The position numbers were made by a program, and so were the translations under genes. A DNA stretch of 64,000 nucleotides from Oreohelix idahoensis. Lineage: Eukaryota > Mollusca > Gastropoda > Stylommatophora > Oreohelicidae. Within the stretch, counting starts at the first letter, position 1, and each line of letters opens with the position of its first letter. Location of the stretch: assembly GCA_024509875.1 (NCBI GenBank), contig JAMPIV010005826.1:62001-126000 (forward strand). The letters are read 5' to 3'. A model generated the notes under the pieces. The model was not told the DNA's origin, did no database searches, and saw nothing but the letters and a program-made list of their open reading frames with translations. This document shows positions 54,141-64,000 of this stretch, one piece after another.

Positions 54141-56838
54141 TCACTGCAGTGTATCACATAGGCTGTACACACAGCGAAATATATAAGTCGACATTTTCTC
54201 AAATCCTACGTAGGCATACATTATCCAAAAAACACTGGGACTCGACCTACACGGTCCACGCCCAAAACACAACTCCCCAAATCACACACTAGTCCCGCCA
54301 AAAAACCCGTCACGAGATTCGGTTGTCTTGAACACCGCTCTCGATAACACATGCAGACTAGCTGCGAGTTATTCACATGACTCAAAACAGTACAGAATAA
54401 ATACATTAAACAGCGTTCACACGCTTATCTGTACTCTGTCACCCGAAAAATAGGAAAAGATAATTCTATCCTAAAGTCAAACAAGTATCCGCTTAATCAA
54501 GCGTTGCAACTCGAAATTTAATTTGTCTAAAAAACCATTCTAAAGATTACTTCCCCTTCCATAAGTTCCACTTGCAACAGTTACCACCCGCTCCGGGAAA
54601 AAAAATGATTCTATCATTTTTTTTGAAAAAATTAACTCCCAAAAACGAAAAATTTAGAAGACAATTAAGCTCTAACGTATGCCTACAAAAATATCTTATT
54701 TTAAATCAAATTATATCTACAACAAATATTAGCATTAAAGTGTAAAGTAGCAATTAAAGCATACAGCATAATCAGCTAAGTATAAAAAGTAATTAGCTAA
54801 ATATACAAATATGATCAGTTTCAGTTCCAAAATTAAGTTACGTATATTTAGTACAAACCAAACCGAAAACAACCAATCGAAAGAGAAAACACAAGATCAA
54901 TCAAAAGAAGAATGATCTGTAAAAAAAAAAAGGAAAGTAAGAACTCAACAATACCATATACTCATAATTAAGTTGGACAATTACATGTAAAATAAATACA
55001 ACTGTCAAAAGTAGATATGTTATATCAAGTCATATAACCACTCCAACAATACAAAGAATAGAGGTATAAGTGTTGAAAGAAGACAAAGTATACAAATAGA
55101 ATCAAGTAAAACGAAGATGAGGTACGAAAGTATAAACAAGATATGAAATCCATACCGAAAAGACAACAGAAAAGAAGGAATGAAATGAAGAATAGTTACC
55201 AAAGACAGATAGAAAGCAAAGGCACGAACACAAAATATCAAAGTATATCTATACTAATACCACCAAAAAATAATTTACAACTAAACAAAACCTAATAAGT
55301 AATTTAACCAAGTTACAAGAGTTATACAAAACGAAAATAAATAAATTATAGGCATCGAACAAACAAGTAATAGCATTACTATAACTAATACGACCAACGC
55401 ACAATCAAGCGCTAAAAATAAAAAATACATCATAATAAAAAACAACTTTTTACAAGAACTAATCAAACTACATATCAATGATATCACGAAGTCAAATGCT
55501 GGGCACACCCAACAAAAAATTACAATGCCAAAAAAAAAAAAAAATCATTTTTTTCAACAGTACCGTACAAACATTTTTTTTTTCTCGATAAGTTACATAA
55601 AAACAGTATTTAATTTTTAAGTAATTCAGTAATACTTTAAGTAAAGCCTAATAATGAAATCAATATTTTAACAAAATGAGTGAAATATAAAACAAAAATC
55701 CTATCTCGAAGAAACCTTTAAATCAACACATGTAAATTTAATTTATTCTTTAAGTTCTTTCTGCTGACAATTACGTTCAGCTCAGTAAAATGCTATTTAG
55801 CTATAACTCTATCTCTTACTCAAATCGATAAGATATACATTATAAATAAATCTACCCTTTGATGCTAATATGAAATATAAAAAAGGTTCTATAAAAATAT
55901 CTACAAAAAAAAATAAGTTTTTTTTTTTAAAAATAATCTGCTAAGAAAATAATCTACATGTCTGACTGGCAAGAAAATCAAGTTCTGGAAAAATCGAAGT
56001 TTCACAAAAAGTTAACAAATCCAAATACAAGATCATGTATGATACATGCAAGCTATTTTCAAAATTACATTTCACAACATACCAGATAATACACATCTTC
56101 TCTGTATGTTCTATATATTAATTAATCATGACATCAAAACATGAGAAAAATATAAATTAAGTGAATAACGAACACTCAGGACTATCTAAAAGTAACCACT
56201 ACATCAACACAATAAATGAGTTTGTGCAATCTCATCATGTACAAAACTATCCTAAACAACACAGTTGCAAAAATTCTAAGTTGAACAGAGTAGTATAAAG
56301 GATAATAATTACATACTACACATTATCAACACAATAATATATAAATAGCATAAAAATGTATTAATACATCATCAAAATACAGACATATAAATAACAATAA
56401 AAAATTATGGCAATCAAATGATGCATAGAAATAATCATTACAACAAAATTATATGTTATTTCAAAACAACAACATGTCATGTACTAATATAGAATACAAA
56501 AATATTTACTATCTTCACATAAAAAAAAAAAAAAAATCAGACGCGAAGTCTCCCACTCTCTTGTAAACATGCTTGACCTTCAGAAAGCAACCCCTCAGAT
56601 TTAGTTTGACGCTGACAGGTTTCGGTTGACTACTCGAGCGGAAAGTTGACTCACATTTCTGACCGTCAATATGTCACAGAAGCCTTGACTCTTATCGTAA
56701 CGTAGCTTCTGTCAACAAATACAAATGAAAATTTCCATTTTACTCAATAGTGAAATTTAATGAGAAAAACGTAGAAATCACATTTACAATTACCCAACAC
56801 CGGCTTGTGTAAAAACCCGGTCTCTTCACGATGTCACT
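54141..56838. other. AT-rich non-coding stretch inside the modular region
   Basis: About 2.7 kb, very AT-rich, no convincing ORF, with A/T homopolymers near 55525-55580 and 56518-56537. It lies downstream of the coiled-coil gene on the minus strand. Nothing else seen. Confidence 0.6.
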
Positions 56839-57320
56839 AGCTCTCTCTATCACATGTAGATATCATAGAATTCTTGGGGACAACATGACCGACCTTGAAT
56901 GTCGCCGCTGCCTTACGCTGAAACAAAGTGTTACATTCACAACAACAAGTAGAGCAAGCAATAGTATTCAAGCATCCACTGTTATTTTTACTCTGTTTAC
57001 TTTGATTATAAATGACTCTGGGCTCATGTTGAACAAAATTAGCACAATTGCGCTTATTATTTGATCTATGATCACAATACTTATTATTACCGTTGCCTTG
57101 TTTACAAATAATCACTTTAGTCTTTTGTTGAGGAACATTATTCTGGTGATGTAAAGCAACATTTGAAAAGCTATTATCTCTATCATACTTTCCAACATTC
57201 TTACAATCAAAACTTTGAGATTTGTTAAATTGTCTACAGTATCTAGGAGAAGGAAAATTATTATTTACTGATCTCCCTTGGTACTGTTTAATCTTGGGGT
57301 TATCTCTCTTTCTAGAACTG
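56838..57320 (-). pseudogene. Cys-rich C-terminal extension of the coiled-coil ORF (frameshifted)
   Basis: Right after the stop of the 483-codon ORF, another frame stays open from about 57340 to a stop near 56838: SSRKRDNPKIKQYQG, NNNFPSPRYCRQF, KYCDHRSNNKRNC, CLNTIACSTCCCECNTLF, then STCDRES. It is basic, Asn-rich and Cys-rich, like a nucleic-acid-binding tail. It overlaps module G. A one-base slip would join it to the upstream ORF; whether that is decay or programmed frameshifting cannot be told. Confidence 0.6.
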
Positions 57321-58763
57321 TTTTTCCTTCTCCCTTATGGGAATATATTTACCAATTGTTTCAAACTGACTGTGCTGAGTTTGATAACTGCCAGAAACAA
57401 TAGTATCTCTATTGTTCCGCATATGGGTTTCATCTTTGGAACAAGTAGTAATAGCCTCAACACCCGCTATTAATTTCTGAGTATTTCCAGTAGTAGAGAA
57501 ATATTTGTTCTTATGAATCTTGACCTGAAATTTATCACCTTTCTTTTCCTGACCAACAGAACTGGCTGTTACACAAGAATCTTTGTTGGTCTGACGCCAA
57601 GAATTATTACTGGAACTATCAGTAATATTAGAACTTTTAAAGTTGTATTTACCACGAAAAGATCTGTCTTTACCACGAATGACCTCTCTCTGAGCAAAAA
57701 GTGTATGGGGCTGACTTTTCGCAACTTTCTGTCTACCATTGTCAACATTGACAGAAGAGCACCTTTTGTTTTTCAAAACCATATCTAGTAAGCCAAATAT
57801 TCTTTCCCTTGCTTCCGCAATTTCATTATCTTTAAGTGAAATCGTTTCACTTAACCTTTTATTTAACTCCTTAACAGCCAAAACTTTGTCGCTTTCTTCT
57901 GCTAGCAAATTTTCAATTTTAGCGACCTTCTCTTTCTCAGCCGTCAACTCCACTAAAGTCTCTTTCTCGTACTGTTCTTTATTTGCCCTCAACTGAGTCA
58001 ACTCTATCTGAAGTGTTTCAGTCTGGACATCATCATTGTTTTTCATAATCTCATTACTCTTCTTGGGGGGTACAATATTCATCTCCCCAATTTGATCACT
58101 GAGCATCGCATTATCATTCATCACCTCATGAAGCATTTCTATGTAAGTCTTCTCACAGACATTTCTCTCAACCTTCAATTTCTCATACATCTCTTTCTGT
58201 TCTTGAAGTTCCCGCGTGAGATTACCTATCTGAGTTTCCAAGTCTTGGACTTTGCTTAAAGCTGAATTTAATGTAGCTTGTGCACTAGAAAGTTCTGAGT
58301 TTGATTCAAGTATCTCACTTTTAAGCCTATACACAGTTGCCTGTAGTTCGTTCTCTTTAGCAACACCTTCTAGGAAATTCTCTCTTTGCTGTAGAGCACT
58401 TTGTTTGTTTACTTTTGCTTGTTTCTCAATTCTCAATTCCCTTTCCTGCTCATCAGATGTATGGTTGTGGATTATTTTGAACATGCTTTGCATTATATGT
58501 CCGTGTTCAAGCTCAATATTCTGTTGCAAAAACACACGAAGGTGCCGTAGCAAATTCACCAAATCCTTGGCCATTACCAAATTGCAAACAAACTTAAAGT
58601 TGTGTTCAGCAAATAACTCCAGGGATGTTGACACATTAATCAAAAAATCATCCATTATCCATTCTCCAAGTCGTGCACCTCTCAATCCCTTACCATCTCT
58701 ACCTACCACCAATGCAGACTCCAACATAGGCCTTATATCTGTAGGGCACATATCACGATCCAT
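57312..58763 (-). CDS. Unrecognised 483-residue coiled-coil protein, gag-like layout
   Basis: Starts MDRDMCPTDIRPMLESALVV at 58763. Residues 1-100 look globular and helical; about 105-335 is a long charged coiled coil (KVQDLETQIGNLTRELQEQK and similar); 340-483 is basic and Ser/Asn/Gln-rich (YNFKSSNITDSSSNNSW). I do not recognise the family. Globular head, coiled coil and basic disordered tail with a Cys-rich extension is how many retroelement gag or ORF1 proteins are built, but no protease, integrase, RT or transposase lies nearby. The intact length argues for recent activity or selection. A TATA-like box lies about 150 bp upstream. Confidence 0.7.
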   Translation of the reverse strand: MDRDMCPTDIRPMLESALVVGRDGKGLRGARLGEWIMDDFLINVSTSLELFAEHNFKFVCNLVMAKDLVNLLRHLRVFLQQNIELEHGHIMQSMFKIIHNHTSDEQERELRIEKQAKVNKQSALQQRENFLEGVAKENELQATVYRLKSEILESNSELSSAQATLNSALSKVQDLETQIGNLTRELQEQKEMYEKLKVERNVCEKTYIEMLHEVMNDNAMLSDQIGEMNIVPPKKSNEIMKNNDDVQTETLQIELTQLRANKEQYEKETLVELTAEKEKVAKIENLLAEESDKVLAVKELNKRLSETISLKDNEIAEARERIFGLLDMVLKNKRCSSVNVDNGRQKVAKSQPHTLFAQREVIRGKDRSFRGKYNFKSSNITDSSSNNSWRQTNKDSCVTASSVGQEKKGDKFQVKIHKNKYFSTTGNTQKLIAGVEAITTCSKDETHMRNNRDTIVSGSYQTQHSQFETIGKYIPIREKEKQF

Positions 58764-58914
58764 GGTGATTCACTTACTTAATCAACTATATATAGTAATC
58801 ACTTATAGTTATGACAAATTACTGTCGCAAAAGGTTTGACAATTACCCTTCCAGCTCACAAAGCTAACTATTTGTCAAGAAATGAGCTTATTCCTCAATT
58901 CTGTATCACCAATT

Positions 58915-58924
58915 CCTTTTTATA
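58915..58924 (-). promoter_or_regulatory. TATA-like box upstream of the coiled-coil ORF
   Basis: Reads TATAAAAAGG on the minus strand in the context GGTGCTATAAAAAGG, a good TATA-box match about 150 bp before the start codon at 58763. Confidence 0.5.
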
Positions 58925-58939
58925 GCACCTTTATCAAGT

Positions 58940-59925
58940 CACATCATTATCAGGAAAATCGACATATGTCAACAGCCATTAACACCTATGCATCAAATCT
59001 TAATCATATGTCAAATTAGACATAAACAACAATAATAACAAAATGAGCAATTAGGGAGGCCTAGCGACATATATGAAGTGACACAATTTACACAAGACAC
59101 AATCACTTATCTGTCAATGATCCCGCTTCTTTTCCGCCACGACACTGGATATCACATAGACTGCTAAAACCTCCACTGCGGGAAAGCACTGCAACTTGAT
59201 TCGTTTCTCTTCAGGTAATTTCGTCAATATGATATGTGCTTAACAATGCACAAGTTGACAGGAACCATAATACAGCACACACTGCAACTCTTGACTCTTC
59301 TGTAGTCTGAAATGTACACGGCAACTCCGTGTATCATAACGTCTTGAACTTGTGATGGTGACCACTGGCACAGGTAACCCGAATATTGCAGAAATCTGTC
59401 ACAACCCGTACAAATGCTGGTACAAATACTGTCCAAGTCTAATTGAACGCTCTTGACCACTGCAGATGCTGTTGTAGTCTATAGGCACGAAATAGGACGT
59501 CAATTGCTACTGTTGTAAAGTTGCCTTCTACCAAATAAAGCGTGTGTTGTTTCTCAAATGCGCCACCCACGCAGATAATATTTAGGTCACAGTTCTGAAG
59601 TACACCAGATTCAAGCCACGCCTACATAAGGCTAATTATAACAAAGTCAAGTGTTCTACACTCTTGTCACGTGCAAGTCATACGTATTATTTTCAACTTG
59701 TAGTGACTGATCCTCTAGATATGTTATGGTCTGGTGGACAAAATTTGATTCACATTATCCTCTTGCTTCAAGTACATATCACTGTAGAGGTAACAATTTC
59801 TTAATTGTATACGCCACTCAGGCACATCTTAAATCATATCCAATGATACGAAAACTACGCCACTTAGGCTATCGACGCGAATAGTCGTAGATGTCAGATC
59901 CTGTTAACTGAAAACCACCATAAAT
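58940..59925. other. Upstream flank of the coiled-coil gene
   Basis: No gene seen. It connects the TATA-like element to the module X-Y repeats; TTTATGGTGG near 59922 echoes the border of module X. Confidence 0.5.
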
Positions 59926-59929
59926 GTAA

Positions 59930-60780
59930 TTAAACGTACGCACTGTGGTGTGCGAACATATCAACACACACCCAGGTCAACATTCCAGACACAGTGACAG
60001 GACAGCAGCACACATATATTGAATTAGCCTGTGTGGCGATGATATAGACCAAACCACTACACTCGCAACAGTGGGTGTAAACAGACTATAACATTTAGAC
60101 TTAGCGCCGTTATCAGCGGTGGTTTCAAAGACATAATAACACTAACGTTATGCATATAACATTCAGACAGAACCATCAGCAAATCTAGTTTGTATCAGTT
60201 GGTGGTTTACAGTCAAGTTGGAACCAATACAGAAGAGGTTACTGCTAAAATATGCGGTTACATTTATGGTGGCCAGTATGGGGACAGGCCGTATTATATA
60301 TATTTAATGCAATGTGGAAATTATATGATTCGTGTTTTGCTGTCGAATGTGTGTCATTTATGTCATCGTGTCTGTGTTGTACGGAATAAACAGTATCGAA
60401 CTGTTCTAGACGTTTGCAACCCTTTTTGACTCCTGCATGTACTCTTACGTACGCACTGTGGTGTGCGAACATATCAACACACACCCAGGTCAACATTCCA
60501 GACACAGTGACAGGACAGCAGCACACATATATTGAATTAGCCTGTGTGGCGATGATATAGACCAAACCACTACACTCGCAACAGTGGGTGTAAACAGACT
60601 ATAACATTTAGACTTAGCGCCGTTATCAGCGGTGGTTTCAAAGACATAATAACACTAACGTTATGCATATAACATTCAGACAGAACCATCAGCAAATCTA
60701 GTTTGTATCAGTTGGTGGTTTACAGTCAAGTTGGAACCAATACAGAAGAGGTTACTGCTAAAATATGCGGTTACATTTAC
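59930..60780 (-). repeat. Direct repeat of modules X-Y, with Z between
   Basis: Blocks 59932-60272 and 60448-60780 are nearly identical (about 330 bp: Y then X on the plus strand). Module Z lies between them at about 60282-60447. Y and Z are inverted relative to the left copy at 53132-53492. The blocks look like LTR-sized units, but no TG...CA ends or target duplication could be set. Confidence 0.9.
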
Positions 60781-60867
60781 GAACGCAAAGAAAGTCAATA
60801 ACAGTATATACTAATAACTGTTTTGATCAGATAACCTATTCAAAAATAAATATATAAACATGATCGA

Positions 60868-60942
60868 AAGGCAGCGGCGACATTCAAGGTCGGTCATGTT
60901 GTCCCCAAGAATTCTATGATATCTACATGTCTACATGATATC
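60868..60942 (+). repeat. Inverted fragment of module G flanked by GATATC
   Basis: A 56-bp piece of module G lies in the reverse orientation to the G copy at 61115-61280, followed by TACATGTCTACAT between two GATATC sites (60918-60923 and 60937-60942). Its GATATCTACATGT continuation matches the copy at 56859, not the G-Y copies. Confidence 0.85.
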
Positions 60943-61290
60943 AACACACACCCAGGTCAACATTCCAGACACAGTGACAGGACAGCAGCACACATATATT
61001 GAATTAGCCTGTGTGGCGATGATATAGACCAAATCACTACACTCGCAACAGTGGGTGTAAACAGACTATAACATTTAGACTTAGCGCCGTTATCAGCGGT
61101 GGTTTCAAAGATATCATAGAATTCTTGGGGACAACATGACCGACCTTGAATGTCGCCGCTGCCTTACGCTGAAACAAAGTGTTATATTCACAACAACAAC
61201 CAGAGCAAGCAATAGTATTCAAGCATCCACTGTTATTTTTACTCTGTTTACTTTGATTATAAATGACTCTAGGCTCATGTTGAACAAAAT
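60937..61290 (-). repeat. Right copy of modules G-Y (truncated Y)
   Basis: Module Y at 60937-61109 and G from GATATC (61110-61115) to about 61290, reverse-complementary to 52986-53310. Module Y stops at TTGATATC where the full copies read TTGATATG. Confidence 0.88.
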
Positions 61291-61299
61291 TAGCACAAC

Positions 61300-62180
61300 T
61301 GATAAGCTACTGCCATTTAAAAAAGAATATTAATCTGGTCAAATAGAGCTAGGGAGGATAATCTTGATATGTTTCCACTGGTACCCAAGAAACAATATAA
61401 AAGACATTGCTACCCTCATAATGGAGCATTTGGAAACATTGGAGCAAAATATCCAATATTGCCTGCTTCATCTGACTTGGATTTTACAATAATAGAAGAA
61501 CAGCAAAAAGACAGAAGTAATGGTCGTCTCAAAGAAAAGGGCTTCCCCAGAATGCACAATCAAAGTAAATGGAACCGTTTCAAAACAAGTCAATAAATTC
61601 AAATACCTGGGAACATTAATAACAATGGATGGAAGATGCATCTCAGAAGTGAAGAGCAGAATAGCTCAGGCAAAATTAGCATTCTATAAAATTAAGAGTA
61701 TTTTATGCAACAATTATTTGTCATTGGAAGTAAGAGAGAGAGAGTTCTTCATTGTTATATAGAACCAATCCTGACATATGGGAGTGAGTCATGGACAATT
61801 AATAAACAAATAGGGAAGACACTAGAGGCAACAGAGATGTGGTTTTACTGAAGAATGTTAAAAATACCATGGACAACCAAAAAGAGTAATGAGGATGTCC
61901 TGAAAGAGGCCAATGCACAAAGGAAACTTATTTCACAAGTTAGAAAGAAGCAATCCACTTTTTGGGGGCATGTTATGAGAAGAGGAAAGCTGGAATATAT
62001 CATAACAACAGGTCAGATTGAAGGAAAAAGAGATTCGGGAAGACAAAGAGAGCAAATACTGGACAGTTTGACATCGTGGCATGGAAAGAAGTCAACAGCA
62101 GAATTGCTAAATTGTACTGGAGACAGGAAGTTGTGGAGAGACATGATCTCCTATGCCACTAGGCACAGTACTTGAAGAAG
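61300..62180 (+). pseudogene. LINE 3' fragment (RTE-like RT C-terminus)
   Basis: The plus strand encodes TIKVNGTVSKQVNKFKYLG, ITMDGRCISEVKSRIAQAK, TYGSESWTIN, WFY*RMLKIPW, FWGHVMRRGKLEYI and IEGKRDSGRQREQILDSL. A frameshift near 61740 and a stop near 61850 break it. A fourth LINE lineage in this window. Confidence 0.82.
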
Positions 62181-63385
62181 AACAGTTAGCTTCTACTTCA
62201 CCTGATCGCAGTCTTAAAATGAAACACTCTTGAGATACCTGTGGACACATTCTCGATGTCTGTTAAGGGGAGGTTTAACCCCCAAAAATGAAGAATTTCA
62301 TTGAAAATATCAAATTTTAGATACATATTGCACTGAAAAGTACATTCATTTGCCCACATTTATGTATGTTTATTCTCAATAAAACCTTTGTGGATGATTT
62401 TATATAAATTTTTAAAGTATGTCAGGTAAGTGTATTTTTACCTAATTATATATGCAAAATATACAAATTGATCTTCGCTTCTAATGCATGGATTTTAAAA
62501 TATTTTTCGGTATTCATTTCCCTGAAGCAAAAGTGTAATTCTTCCCTTTTTTCTGAACTCTTTGACTCCAGACCAACGCTCTGAGCGTTGCAAAATTCAA
62601 CGCGCCGTGCCAGAGCAACGCTCAGAGCGTGGTTTTTAGTTTATCACGAATAAATCCTAAAAATCATCCGTTTAATGCAGTTCATATTTTAAAACTCATA
62701 GAACGATTTCCACTACTATTTAAACAGCTAATCTGACTGTAGTTAAGCAGCACAAGTGCGAGTTTTGATGTTATTATCACAATTTTTGTGACGATTCGCG
62801 TGTTTGCATTTTTCGTTGTTATTGCTAGAGAAATATGTCACGCTTTATATTTACATTTTCTAAGTCCCCATAGCAAATAACTGTATCAAACTACTTTGAA
62901 ACATTGCTGACATTGATGATGATTGTTTGGTAGTCACGGTTCGTTGTCAAAATACGGAATCTGTGCAGAAAAGCTAGACACACTAGATTTAGTTGATGAG
63001 TGAGTGGGCGTAGTCATATTCTGGCCGATCAAAAAGCAACAAAACTAGACCTACCGTAACATCTAATCACTAGTTCTTGGTAGAAGATGAAGCTAGGGAT
63101 ACTATTAAAACATTAAACAAGAGTAAAAAAGTTTTTATATAACGTTATTATTCTTTATTTGTTTGAAAATTACGTAATGCACGATTGCATAATTTATTTT
63201 TTTCTTACAAGGGACCACAGAAAAACTGGCGTGAATAACACTAAATGTACTAATTGTGGCCATAAGCATGTTTTTTTTTGCTTTGTATATGGATTAACTT
63301 GATGTTTGAAGACTAAAAAAAAAGGTTTTATTGTCTGCAACAGTAATTTGTCTTTGGTAAGATCGTATTCTACAGTTCTCTCCAC
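62180..63385. other. AT-rich spacer with palindromes
   Basis: No gene. TTAA followed by GGGGAGG near 62264 could be a piggyBac-type MITE edge. Near 62570-62635, CAACGCTCTGAGCGTTG and CAACGCTCAGAGCGTGG form nested palindromes in an otherwise AT-rich region. Confidence 0.4.
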
Positions 63386-63389
63386 ATGT

Positions 63390-64000
63390 AAGCCTACCTT
63401 GCCGTGGTTGGAGAGCTTGAGCGCCCAATGATCCCGGGAGCTATGCCAGCGGGAGTTTTACTCCTGGCAGGGTCACCCAAGCCGGACAGGTCCTGGGTGA
63501 GGGGCCAGACTAAATGGGCTGAGGAGTGGGTGGAACCCTATAGGTGTAGATGCAGAACCCACCGGCGAGTGGTACATGCTCTGGTCTGCACCAATCCACC
63601 CCCACTTCATGGGTTAAATGCTTTCTTGCCTCATTCTTCACTGTTTGTCGTCTATCGGGAGTAGTTTGGGACCCCTTACAGTGTAGGCGCAGTAAACACC
63701 GGCGAGTGGACCATGCTCTGGCCAGCATCAACCCAAACCCCAGGCATGGGTTAAAATCCCAGGTAGATGAAGCTCGTAAGCCTTGGAAGGCAGTTCGTCT
63801 AGGAGAAAGAAAACTCTGATTTCAAACCACCTGCTGCCTTGCAGGTAGGCTGGGGACAGTCAAGGGCTAAGGAACGCAACCCTACAGAAACGCTTGTTGA
63901 AATCGGATGCACTGGGCTACATGCTCAACGAAACAGTGCAACGTACTTCGCCAAATGAAGATGTCACGAATACAATTTAAGCGTTGTGGTGCTCGTCCCG
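63390..64000 (+). repeat. LINE 5'-UTR-like sequence at the window edge
   Basis: GC-richer than its surroundings. Phrases such as GGTTGGAGAGCTTGAGCGCC, GCGGGAGTTTTACTCCTGGC and GAGGGGCCAGACTAAATGGG are, from memory, typical of 5' UTRs of RTE-like LINEs in invertebrates, and no coding frame has begun by 64000. A block (GTGTAGATGCAGAA, then CACCGGCGAGTGG, then CATGGGTTAAA) is repeated about 138 bases later (63544 and 63682). Confidence 0.55.

Noticed and set aside
52986..61290. Simple cut-and-paste DNA transposon with long TIRs
   Set aside because: The inverted ends are not collinear (G-Y-Z versus G-Y, inverted G, X-Y-Z-X-Y) and no transposase or target duplication is seen; kept only as one of several explanations.

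Overview
This is a repeat-saturated piece of an animal (metazoan) nuclear genome. It has spliced exons with GT-AG introns, tRNA-derived SINEs, several non-LTR retrotransposon (LINE) families, a pogo/Tigger transposase and Ty3/Gypsy-type LTR elements. The species cannot be fixed from sequence alone. Integrase-before-RT (Gmr1-like) Gypsy elements and the mix of RTE-like and I-like LINEs suggest a marine invertebrate, possibly a mollusc or a deuterostome, at low confidence. Nothing here looks bacterial or viral.

One host gene is recognisable. CDC20/fizzy, the APC/C activator, runs on the minus strand. Six exons (49380-49167, 47352-47159, 44262-44131, 42318-42119, 34068-33974, 29558-29327) join in perfect phase to give about 355 residues, from the Ser/Thr/Pro/Lys-rich N-terminus through the C-box and Mad2-binding motif to about the third WD40 repeat. 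The start-codon exon and the remaining WD40 exons were not found. Its introns are packed with transposons.

Layout. 1-8900: a Gmr1-like LTR retrotransposon with 1.96-kb LTRs that are nearly identical and one intact gag-protease-integrase-RT-RNase H ORF; its left LTR starts at base 3. It sits inside a pogo/Tigger transposase relic (8901-10500). 10994-28947: one 5'-truncated RTE-like LINE (LINE-A, about 2.6 kb) split by three later insertions. These are a 2.5-kb solo-LTR-like unit that itself carries an RTE-like LINE, an I-like LINE fragment, and a second, decayed Gmr1-like element that carries two copies of an (AAG)n-tailed SINE. Target-site duplications let the nesting be read. 28948-49400: the CDC20 exons and introns with LINE-A, LINE-B, I-like and other LINE fragments, two tRNA-type SINEs, a foldback insertion with a hammerhead-like motif, and a nearly complete I-like LINE (36999-41057). 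50050-52988: an RTE-like LINE.

52986-61290 is the least understood part. It holds a 483-codon coiled-coil ORF with a TATA-like element upstream, a frameshifted Cys-rich C-terminal extension, an array of 70-bp tandem repeats, and shuffled direct and inverted copies of a few modules whose breakpoints fall at GATATC. I do not recognise this family; it is the best candidate for something undescribed. 61300-64000 holds a LINE tail, AT-rich spacer with palindromes, and a LINE 5'-UTR-like sequence at the right edge.
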